Shown piece by piece: positions 1-10,805 of a stretch of DNA of 64,000 nt. The DNA lies in the NCBI GenBank assembly GCA_964019165.1, contig OZ025278.1, positions 10,243,528 to 10,307,527 of the forward strand, read 5' to 3'. The notes under the pieces are model-generated. The model did no database searches and was not told the DNA's origin. It was given only the letters and a program-made list of their open reading frames with translations. The DNA is from Mastigias papua. Its lineage: Eukaryota; Cnidaria; Scyphozoa; Rhizostomeae; Mastigiidae. Position 1 is the first letter of the stretch. Every line of letters begins with the position of its first letter. A program made the translations under genes and the position numbers.

Positions 1-111
1 TGAGAAAGCTTTTTTGTGCTGCGTGACTGATTTTAGTATTTTATTTAATTATTTGATTTGTGCCGTTGTCTGTTTCTTTTTTATGTCTGTAGTTTTACTT
101 GCGTTCTCTTA

Positions 112-793
112 GGGGTCAGTCATTTTTAACTGAGTACCGGGGCGGATTGGAATTTACAAAATGGTCAACAGTTTTATACCCCTTCAATTTTTGTCCAAAA
201 GTGTTCATACCCCGTTGAGACCTATGTAGAAAGTTTCACACCCCAGTTGATATCTACCCTGTAAGGATTTCAGAGCAGATTTCTTCATTCCTACTTTTAC
301 AGTAGCAATTGCCACTTTCATCTACTTCAAAAGATCACCTATAAAATGTGTTCTGCAAAATTACTTGCTGGGAAATATTGCGAGAAAAACCTTTGTACAG
401 AAGGAAATATCATTCTTTGTGAGATTTCTTTCCATAAGGCATAGCAAAGTTTTTATGAAAAAATTTATTCATGCTTGAAACTTCATTTGAACAAATAGCT
501 GTAATGAATGCCAATAAGAGAGCACTGCAATAATAGAGTATACCAGATAGAACTTATATAAGAGAAAAATTGCTTTTGAGGAAACTCTGACTACTAGATA
601 CATATGAATACAGCGATCAATAGACTTCTGCAATCGTCGAGTTAATTTTCTTCGAGTTTTTCCTTAAGGGATTTCATACCCCGCAAAAGCCCTCCACATA
701 GTTTCATGCGCCCGAACTGTCCTTGGAAAAGTTTTCATACCCTCCCCAATTCTACCCCATCCCGATACCCAGAGTTATAAATGACTGACCCCC
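112..793. mobile_element. Non-autonomous inverted-repeat DNA transposon
   Basis: The two ends are inverted copies. The left end reads GGGGTCAGTCATTTTTAACT and the right end, reverse-complemented, begins GGGGGTCAGTCATTTATAAC; similarity continues inward for about 30 bases. TA lies next to both ends and may be a 2-base target duplication. The interior holds several imperfect units containing 'ATACCCC' and no coding capacity. A diverged relative seems to lie at 19340-19690. The superfamily is not determined. Confidence 0.6.
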
Positions 794-828
794 TATCAAA
801 ATTGAGCTACATTATATCACTCGGCTGC

Positions 829-900
829 ATTGACGTCATTTAGTTGCATTGACAGTAATTATGTTATATTGACGTCATTTACTTACATTGACGTTATTGC
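829..900. repeat. Minisatellite of about 19-20 bp with CRE-like cores
   Basis: Four units begin with ATTGAC at about 829, 848, 868 and 887. Two of them contain the palindrome TGACGTCA (831-838 region and 870-877). The rest of each unit is AT-rich and only partly conserved. Confidence 0.6.
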
Positions 901-2482
901 TGTGTATTTAATGGTTAGAATACAAGAATGATAGCAAATGCCATTAGTGAATGCTCTGCAGCTAATTCATTAGAGTATTACTACTTATCATTAGATTCTA
1001 AGACACAGGCCTATATTTTCTAGTAGATACACACCTAACTGTTAGCCTTTAATATCGACACTATGTGCGTTAATTTCTCCTCAAACGATAAATTTCATTT
1101 GTATGGAAAGGGCCATTTGTAGATACACACCTTTTTCATATTCAAAGGAAATGATTTCGAATTCGTACAGCCTATAAAATGCATATAAGTATTTTTGTCA
1201 AGAGGCTGTCACGCTGTTGACTTCTTACTGACTTCATTTGAATTTCTGTACTTCGTCAATAAGTCCATTCGTGTCCATTACATAAATGATCAATTCTTAT
1301 CAATGTATAGGATCCGAAGTTAGTTTCGAATAAGATATTGCTCCTTTCAAAAATTTCAGTTTTAGGTCAATCATCCTAGCCACAAATTTCTTGTGTCTCC
1401 GTAGGATACATGGTTGCTCATTTCACCCAGAACGAGGTTTCACGGAAACAAAGGTTCATAATAAACATACTTGCGATGTAGAACAGGTGGGGGTTGATTC
1501 TGCGAAAAGTGCTCGTTTCTACGTGGACATTGATTGATAGCCATTTGTGCCAAACGTTTAGGAGGATATGCCCTTGGTAAATATAACGAAATGACTGCGG
1601 TACGAACCGAATCCACAAAATTTTCTTCTTCTGTACAAATGTTTTTCTGGCCTAAACAATTCAAACCAAATTGAATGTGATATATAAATAGAACCGAAGA
1701 CAATTCACCAATGTAGAAGAGACATGTGAACCAATTATGTAAATAATATTGCTCTATCTCATTTCAGCACTCTGAACATAATGTTACGTTTATCTATAAA
1801 AAATCACTGTTTATGAACTTAGGCATTCTCATGAAATCCATAGTTCATCATACTGGGCATCATTTTAAGCGTGTACACTGGGGTGATTTCTATTCCCGGT
1901 GTATTAACCAAGGTACTCGATGTAAAGTTACTGATTGGGACTTTAGATCAAGGCGAATTTTAACGGAAATATTAATAAAATTATGAGTAACAAAATTTCA
2001 ACAAATTCATCGAGAAAGAACAAAACTATTTGATCTGACACCTACTGTGCCATGGATCAAAATATGCAGCAATGAAATGTAGCTGATTTTATAATAAGTT
2101 TGAGACAAAGCATCCTCTATCATGAAAAAGAGTTACAGGTGGTTGGATTGTTGTGGGATAATGACCTGGCCAATATAAGGTAATCATTTGAATATCCACG
2201 TATAGAACAAACAACCGTGCTCTTTCCTAACAACTTGTGTCTTCAGATCCTACTTGCAACATTTCTCATTAGTTGAAAGAGATCCCTTCACTGCAGGGTG
2301 TAGGTGGCAATGTCTTAATCACGTGACTGATAGTGGGGGTTTTATACATTATTTGCAAAACCTAATTGGTTGCTTGGAGTAAAGCATACGAAAATTTTTA
2401 CAAGCTCCTATCTAATTCGCATCAGTCAAAAGAATGACCTCGTAATTTGCTTTGCCAAACATTTTCACAGTACAAATGCATG
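901..2482. other. Gene-free interval 3' of the homeodomain gene
   Basis: Only short frames (under 90 codons) with no recognisable similarity are present. I see no RNA gene. The part nearest 2483 would hold the 3' UTR of the minus-strand homeodomain gene, but I could not pick a polyadenylation site with confidence. Confidence 0.5.
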
Positions 2483-5400
2483 CTAACATGTTTTTGCAAT
2501 GTTCATAAGCTCACTAAAATCTTTCATAAACTCAGGATCACTATTTAATGCAATTGCTAAATCATCACGGGCATTTGTTTCAACGTTTTCGTTTTCATAC
2601 TCATCAGAAACTCCCAATGAGAAAGTCGACCCATGCGAGATCGATGACCAAGATTTATCAATCATGCTATCCCTCTGGTTCAGCCCCCGGTCGCAAATTT
2701 GAACCTCTAATTCACCTTCACATTTGAGCGACATTTTCCTATCGTGCTCTGACTCCCCGTATATCCTGCAACTCGACGTATCTGCAACATGAAGTGGAAT
2801 TTGATTTTTCACCGATGTTTCGCTCCGACTTTCAGAGTCCTCAGACTTGATTGCACAAGAAACTCTTGGTAGCTTCAATTTTCCGTTACTATATTCCTCT
2901 GTCGCAGAATTTACTCCTTGTATAACAGGTTTTCGCATCTTTTGCCCCAGACTTAGTTCATCGTCTCTATCGTCAGTAACTTCAGCCACAGATGCAACTC
3001 TTTCAAAGACAGATTTCAACTCCGAAATCTCATCTTTTACTACATCTTTTACTTTTCTAACTGTTTCTTCTTCAAGTAAACCTTTTTCCTCCTTCCATTC
3101 CTCTTCTGTATTTCCACGTTCATACTTCTCTGAGTTATTATTTTCTGATGCTTTTTTTAATTCATTCAATACATCTTTGTCGCAATCTTTTTTCAGTTCA
3201 TTACTTTCAATTCTGTTGCTGCATTCTCGTTCATTTTTACAGTGCAAAAGCTCTTTTTCAAAATCCATATTATTTCCCCCCATTTCACTAGCCGTCGTAC
3301 ATGTGATTTTGTCTTCTGTACAAAATTCACTTTTGACTACCTTCTCATTTCTGTTCCCGTTGTTCAAATCATTTCGTACATACAAAGTTTCATCCAATGC
3401 TTCTTTATCTTTACACTTAACCTCATCGTACACCTTTTCTTCGCGTGTCAAATCGTTCTCATCCTGTTTACTTTCTCTATATTTTCCTTCTTTACCATCA
3501 TCTTCTTCTAAGTTATCCTTCCCGTCCTTTTCCCTCTTTTCATTACAATTCGTCCCTATTGACTCGCTATCTAAATTCTTGCCGTCTGTTTCATTTTTAT
3601 CTTCCTCGACAGTTTTATCTGCTAGTGACGCTCCACATGATCTATCAGCAGTTCCTTTCTCTTTTTCTATCTTTTTCCCTCCTTTTCTTGTCTTCAGTTG
3701 AACGTTTCTTTTTGAACATTCCTCTTCATCTTTTTTCAACTTACTTCTCCTGTTTCTAAACCAATTATCAATTTTCTTTTTATCTATTCCTAACTCTTTT
3801 GATATCTCTTCCACAACTGTCTTACTTGCGTATATGCTCTTTTCAAAATATTGCTCTAAAATATTTTTTCTTTCGTTATTAAACGCAGTTCTTTTACGCT
3901 TTTCTTGCATATTCCCTAAAATATCTCCTTTGCCACCGTCATTCTTGGCTCTCCATTTTTCCTTTGATTGCCTATCACTACTTTTCCTTTTCATTCTCCT
4001 CGTTTTATTACCAGTCATGCTTTTCCCAGAATCCAATGCTCCTTTGCCATTTTTATGTGCTCGCTTAGACAGTACATTGTCCAATGTTTCTTTTATCTCA
4101 CCTCCGTTTGTGACAGAGTCGTTTCCATTGCTGTGATGCCCCTTCCCAGATGGTCCTGCACCATCATCATTTGCGTCTAGGCCGTCTTCTAATTCTTCCA
4201 TTGCATTCACAGCCACACTTCCATCACTACTGGTCTTTTCCTTTGCTTGCCTCACAGTGACTTTAAACGTTACCAGTTGCTCCGTTCCACTATCTCCTTG
4301 CCTTCTTTCAGATTTCCTCATTGTTTCTAGAGTAATCAACTTTTTGTCATCATCTTTTTTAAAAAGTGGAATATCAGGGCTCAGAGCTCCATCTTTTGTA
4401 GCATAATTCCCCTTCTCAGTTGCAGTTATCCTCTTCGTCACACCACTCTCTTCATCTATGCTTTCCTCTGCTTGCCTGTCAACGCCCTGTCCTGTTTCAT
4501 TTTCATTTCTATTCGTGGCAGACTCTGATATGCCAGCCAAAGCAAAGTTTTTCCATGAGACTACAAATATAACAGATAATAATACGATTTCAGTGCCCAT
4601 CAATCACAGCGTAGTAAAAAGTTCTTTAAAATTATAATTACTGAGAGTACCTTACATCTTGTAATATTGTACACCATACGTCATTAAAAAGCATGGTTAT
4701 TTTCATCATTGGATATATGAGTGGTTCCCAAACTTTTCAAATTATTTTACTCGGCGGTTCCTTTCAATATGCTTTTTCGAATCAAGGTCCCGTGGAGGAA
4801 TAAATACAAGCAATGATAAACATGATTCAATCGAAAATAAATACCAACAGTTATACAAGTTAACAAATCAACGAGTTGAACAATCGATGGCAACATCTCC
4901 CATTCCCTTGAAACTCTTCGCGGCTCCTCTGACACCCTTTGCTGCCCCCCCCCCCCAGGGATCACTGGGATACATCATCATCGTCATTGCAAACATTATA
5001 TGTACTAGCTACAGATTGAAGTGGACATGGCATCAACTGCCGTAGTTCAACTAGGATCATTGATAAGCTGGCATTCTCATCCAATTACAAAAGAATATGC
5101 ATACAAAAACCCACCAGAGAATCCATGTTACATGACCTATGAGCGCCCGTTGGACATTATTGGCTCAACAACTACAAGATCCAACATTGTGGTACAAAAT
5201 TCTACGTAAATGAACCAATTTTCTTGCTGTTATAGGAACATGTGAAAACAGGGCAGAGATTGGCAAGTTTATAAACTAAAATCAAAACAAGTTTCTTTCA
5301 CCAGCCATTGCTACTAATATGATATTGTCTAGATACCAATATGCTAAATTTCATTTTCAATCATTGTTAGTAACACTATTTTTGTCAATCGATAATCTCA

Positions 5401-8400
5401 TGTGGTTAAATACTTCATTACTACTGGAGACATACGCTATAGGCGTACCCCAAGCCATTCAAAATGGGCATACATCAAATATGCTGCAACGTAACAGAGA
5501 AACCATACCTTGTCCAATGGGCATGACGTGAGTTCCCGGACCAAACTGTTTAGCATATTCCCTCGCTTGCACAATTTCCGCCTCGTTTACGCTAATCAAA
5601 TCTCCTTTTTTTGAGGTTCGTTGGAAGAACCTTTTAAGGGTGTCATTTGATGCATGCAATGCAACTGTACTGAGCAAACGTAGCCTCTCTTGACGGTTTG
5701 ATTTATCCGTATTCTGATACAGTAGTCCAATACTTGATAAAATCTTCTCATAGTTCATTGCCATCACAACTTCCTGAAATTAAAATTCCTGATAGAGCTA
5801 CCTTGTATCTGGAGATGAACAGATGATAAAAATTGTGAGAATAAATAATCAGAATCACCAATATTGTCATTAGCATCATCATCATTCATCATCATCATCA
5901 ATATCATCATCATCAATGATCAGCATCATGATCATCATCATGTTCAAAAATCATTCAGTACTAATCATCATCACCATAAGAATAATCATCACCAATCATT
6001 ACCAATCATCATCATTATTCATCATCATAATTTTCATTACCATCATCATAATCATCAAAACAATAAATCATCATCATTATCATTATCATTATAATCATCA
6101 GCAGCAGCATCATCAACCATCATTGGAATCACCATCATCATCTCATCATAATCACCATCATCACCATAAATACAGCTCTATACAGCTCACAGGATAACAT
6201 GCTTGTCAAAAATAACATATATTTGATCAACTCAAACAACATATATGCAATTTGGCAAGATAATACATTCTAGTTGCTAATCTCAGCAATCCATGCATAT
6301 TTCTTGTGATATCAATTTACATCTCTTGGATTTCAATTTACTCTTTTGCAACAATCAGTAAAAATCAAAAATCAAAACACTCAGAAATCAAATTCAATTG
6401 CTTTACCTTTGACCTGTAAATATCTGATAAAAGTTGTTGTGCACATCCCCCACTTATGTCATCAAGCTGTTGCAGAAACTGATCTAGCAATTCCTTTCCA
6501 GCTCTTTTCACAGCATATTTTGTCTTTTCCTTTGCATCTGCATACTTCACTTTTTTGCCATTTGGTAGATTAGCTGGGGCTGTTCCTTCAAATTTTGGCA
6601 TCAAAGGAATGTTAACTTGAACACCTTTCTCTGCACAATTTAAACCATTCATTGGTCCTGTGTTATTTGCATCAGTTTGACATTCTTTCTCACATCTGCT
6701 TATAACATTCAGCACAAACTGTTGACCACCAACTTGAAGAACTGGTGGGTGACCTGCAGCTGTTGTTGTACTTGCTGGTGGAATAATTAGTGTGCTCTTT
6801 GATGAAAAAGTTGACGACAGAGTTTGGCTTTGGAAACCAGTTGTATTCTTACCTGAGAGTGTTTCAATTTTTGTTGCATTTTTTGCAGCAGGTATTACTA
6901 GCTTTTCACTGCAATTATTTATAGTGTCCTTTGTGTCAATTAGCAAATCATTGTTTATCCCTTTATCAATTTTTGCTATTTCTGCTGGACAACTCATATC
7001 AGGATTTGATACATGATTTTGACGTGGCAATTCTTTTATGTTTTCTTTACCAGCTGAGCCATTTTCTCTCATGATTTCATTTCCCTTCTTAACCCCATAA
7101 TTGTCTGTTGGAAAGGATCCCTCTTCACCTCTAGTCTTTTCATTGTATTGCTTTGCTTTAGGAGTTAAATTCTTCAAAGAGTTTTTACTATCAGCCCCAA
7201 CTCCAAATTCTTTTTTCCTCACATCTGCAACAAACCACTTGATCCGTGCATGACAACTTCTACAACAATAATCCACATCATCTGCTAAATCAAATTCAGC
7301 TCTCAGCCTCTTCTCATCCAAGTAATTCTTTAGAATTTTCTTTCCAGATACAAGCTGCACTGGCTGCTTCTCTCCAGCATGTACACAACCTTTTGCAGTA
7401 CAGAAACCAATGCTCCTTGTACTTTGTTCATACCCTTTCACTTTTTTAGACATCTTTTCTTCTCTGTTTCCATCTGTATCATTTGCATGCTCTTGCCCTC
7501 CTGAGCATAGCTGGCATAACACCCCACATTTTCTACCATTTTCTTCTATATTTGGATACGTATTTTTCATGGGCACGATTTTACAACAGTTCCTACACAT
7601 TGTAAAAATCTGTTCCTCTGCAGCGGATTCTTTCTTTTCTTTACCTCTGTCGTTTCTCTTTACTATTTCATCAATTTTCTTCCAGCAGATCCTGCAGCAC
7701 TTTTTAGTATCCCTCTCTACCCCCATTTCACTCAGCGCCCTCAACGTTCCACCTGCCAAAAGTTTGAAATCGACAATAATTTGCACCATATTACTCGTTT
7801 CTGTGGGGGTTGGACAGCCTTTAATGGGACAAGAAAATTTCTCCTCGTTAGCCTTACTTGTGCAATCTTGGCATAATCTACCATTTATGTGTTTGTTCTC
7901 ATCGAAAACTGGCTGTGTTTCTCTGCTACTGCAAATTTTACGGCATCCCGTGCACGAAACGAAATCTGACATAACATTGCTGCCTAACGATGTACTTCTC
8001 TTTAGATAAGCCCCTTTTCCGTCTGATTTTTCCCGCTTGGTCTTCCCAGGGCTCCAGGTTTCATCGTCATTCACTCTTGATCGTTTACGCCCGCGAGTTG
8101 GCGATTGAACTTCGACATTATCACCAAAATCATCACTGCTCAAATCGAATTCATCATACCTCGACACTTTCGGCTGAATTCGTCTAAAACGCATTGAAGT
8201 TGGAGATATAGGTATACTCGAATAACTGACTTCTGCTATTTGGTTGCCCTTTGCATCCGACGTATCACCAATTTTATTATTGTCAAGTTTGTCAGTGTGA
8301 TAAATATCTGTGTCATCGGCAGATTCATGCGTTTCTGTAATTGGCGTTGCCGAGCTTGGTTCGTCGGATTGGCTTCTATTCGATGATCCATTTTTGTCAT

Positions 8401-8995
8401 TCGAATTGCTATAATTTCCTTGTCCAGCGATTGATTCATTCGCATTTGAAACACCTATACTGTCCTGAGTCTTAGTCCTATCCCAAAACAACGCGCTGCC
8501 CGATCGCCGGGTAAATTTAGGACCTGTATATTCAGCACGACGATCATCTCTACTTTGAGCTGTCTTTTCAACTGTACTTTGCAAAACATGTTTACTTGCC
8601 TTCGAAGGAGACGGCTTGCTATGTCGAGGAAATCCATCGCCATACACTATTTTGGTTTGCACTACAGATTTTGATATCCTTACATAACACATATTACAAC
8701 ATGCCCTAACATTTCGAAATATTCCAAACTGTTTTATTATACGCCTCTTAACTTCGCCTTCGGGTAGATCATAGAACTTCGATGGAAGCGTGCGGAAACC
8801 AGTTGGACCGGAATCCGGCTTCGTTTTACAGTCAGAAATTTGGCATCTTCTTGCACTTTCGGCAATTTTAATGCAGCATATATTACAAATAAATCCACAT
8901 ATTTTTAGTTGTTCATCATAAGTTTCTTTCACATCGTCACGACAAAAGTTCTCGCTACACTGTTGACATGCCACTTTCGCATCGCTTTCCGACAT
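2483..8995 (-). CDS. Predicted protein with three Cys-rich modules and a homeodomain
   Basis: The model has three exons: 8995-6407, 5773-5509 and 4560-2483. Donors are AAAG|GTAAAG and CAAG|GTATGG; acceptors are TTTCAG|GAA and TTTGTAG|TC. Phases agree at both joins (0, then 1), giving 1,643 residues. I start at 8995 because the longer frame begins at a TTG. Residues about 10-107, 345-440 and 467-590 carry a repeated module with pattern C-x2-C, C-x2-C, C-x4-C, CC-x2-C, probably metal-binding (inference). The small second exon ends in a helix-like QARxYAxxFGPG stretch. A 60-residue homeodomain lies at about 1172-1231 (DNA 3901-3722), with L16, F20, W48, F49, N51 and R53 in place and Arg at position 50. 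The rest of the last exon is very rich in Lys, Glu and Ser. The homeodomain implies nuclear DNA binding. I do not recognise the whole protein. The join between exons 2 and 3 is the least certain part; if wrong, these are two genes. Confidence 0.65.
4717..4972. mobile_element. Short hAT-like inverted-repeat element
   Basis: The left end reads AGTGGTTCCCAAACTTTT and the right end, reversed, reads CCAGTGATCCCTGGGGGG, which fits the hAT-style CAGnGnTCCC terminus. Imperfect flanks (gatatatga and gatacatca) may be an 8-base target duplication. It lies in intron 2 of the homeodomain gene model. An open frame across it has no protein meaning. Confidence 0.5.
5864..6180. repeat. (ATC)n/(CAT)n trinucleotide-rich tract
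   Basis: About 300 bases of imperfect ATC/CAT repeats lie in intron 1 of the homeodomain gene model. His- and Ile-rich frames across it are translations of the repeat, not genes. Confidence 0.85.
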
Positions 8996-9025
8996 ATTGC
9001 ACGAATATAAAAACTCACATTTCAA

Positions 9026-10129
9026 CCTTAGCCTTGATTTCTAGCCCTTACTGTTCAATTTTATTCACTAATAGTTGGCTGTGATGAAGTATAGACCTAT
9101 ACAGCATTCACGTAAACAAAGCAATACATTCGATGCTAGAAGACTCCGAACTCAAATCTATAACAAAAACATACTTCTCTTCCATCGTGTTCACAACGGT
9201 GTCTGATTCAACATCTTAAGATGAAATTTCAGGGGGGCACTTCCATAATAATACCTACTCAAAATCAACCTCATCTATTGTATGTGATTGCATGTGAGAA
9301 CTGATTACAGCAAAATAAATTTCCAAGTCCAATATATTTACTATCAGTTAATAAATTTTTCCTGCTGTATTCGTCTGTCTCTCCTATGTATGCCAGAGGC
9401 TTAATTATTCCATGCAGCACCAAACATTTCTCACCATAATATGTGCAATTTACTGACTGTTATGTCATTTCTTTACTGTAAACTATTTAGTGATTAATAA
9501 ACTACTTTTATGGATTGCACTTTCCATATCAAGATACAATGCTAACTTGAATACAGTATATTAAATACATTGCACACTTTTCTATAAGAATACCTAATTA
9601 TCACTAAGCCTCAATATCCTTAAATTTTTTGACTTTGAGCCTTATAATATTCCTAAATTATTCTTAAAGCTTAGCAATTGTGAGCATTAATTCTCATAAT
9701 GATTGTATTCCTTAATAAAAAGTGTGTAACTGACACTCCATGAAGATTTGCTGGGTCGCATCAGGGATAAGTGAAGCTCAGTTTACTTTTTTCGAAAAAA
9801 ACAAACTCAAATCAGGAAAAAATCTAAACTTTGATGAAACTTGAGCTTTGCATTATTCTTAAAGTGTGCTTAAATGTCAGATAATTTTAGCCTTGATGTT
9901 CTTATAGGCTATATTCCTATAAAAGAAAAAATGTACAGTATTGAGCAACAATGCCCAACATCTAATTATCATCCATCTGTATACAAAGTAATTTAGCTTG
10001 GATTTTGTTAGTTGTAGGTGCGAACTGCAGCTTCATTTCTATGTTTGTTAACGTCATTCACCCTGCATATTCTTCTTTTTAATACTCTTGCCTATAGTTA
10101 AGTCCTCCCAAAGTAACTTCTCTTGTGAG
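9026..10129. other. Gene-free interval between divergent genes
   Basis: This lies between the start of the minus-strand Cys-module/homeodomain gene and the plus-strand BAG gene region, so it should hold the first gene's promoter. I see no long frame and no clear TATA box. The sequence is AT-rich and otherwise featureless. Confidence 0.4.
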
Positions 10130-10477
10130 TACACGCTTTTTTTTATAAGGAAAAAGTTTATAAGAAAATGAGGCTCAAATGGCCAAAATCTTAAGAAAAT
10201 CCTAAGAAAATCACAAGGCTCAAGTTCAAGAAAATGCTAAGAAAATTACAGTTCATCTTCTTTACATGCCAGAAATTGATATTGGCTCATTTTTGCAAAC
10301 TCTCGTACAAAGATCGAGACTTATGGTGGCCCAACAAATACAGAGTAGCCTGTTTCAGCCAGTTTTTTCCTTCAGAAGTTAAGAAAATCTTAAGAAAATC
10401 TCAGCCTCAAATTCGTGAAAAGTTAAGAAAATTGAGCCTCAGGAAAAAAAGTGTTTTTCTTATAAACAAAACGTGTA
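10130..10477. mobile_element. 348-bp inverted-repeat element (AAGAAAATC family), copy 1
   Basis: It begins TACACGCTTTTTTTTATAAG and ends in the near-complement CTTATAAACAAAACGTGTA. The interior repeats the words TTAAGAAAATC and GAGGCTCA. The same layout recurs at 18293-18664, 40288-40635 (also 348 bp) and 54122-54472, so this is a dispersed family of miniature elements. The 91-codon frame inside it is not a gene. Confidence 0.65.
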
Positions 10478-10805
10478 TGGACATTTTACTTGAGGTCTGT
10501 TACTGCTAAGAGGTATTTACCCCCGGTAAATTTATAGGTATGCGCGTTAAGACGTGAGCAAGGTTTATAGGAGTTGGAATGACAACAGCGAACGTCGAAA
10601 GACAAAAGTAGTTAAGTAATATGGATCGACTTTGGTACCGCTTGTCTGTGCATTGATACTGTGACTAGCTAGAAATTTAGCAGTAGTAGCCTTCAGGTTC
10701 CTTACAATAACTGTTAATATATAACTGTAGTCTTCATGCATCGTTTTGTCCCTTTGGAGAAATTGATGATTCGATGGTGTAGATACAGAACAGGCCTAAT
10801 CTGAG

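Noticed and set aside
2847..4180. Several plus-strand Ser/Phe-rich frames, up to 284 codons
   Set aside because: They are antisense shadows of the Lys/Glu-rich homeodomain exon.
4747..4965. 72-codon minus frame starting MIPGGGGQQRV
   Set aside because: Falls inside a hAT-like miniature element; no protein similarity beyond the repeat.
10234..10509. 91-codon Lys-rich frame
   Set aside because: It lies almost entirely within a 348-bp inverted-repeat element and is explained by its AAGAAAATC words.
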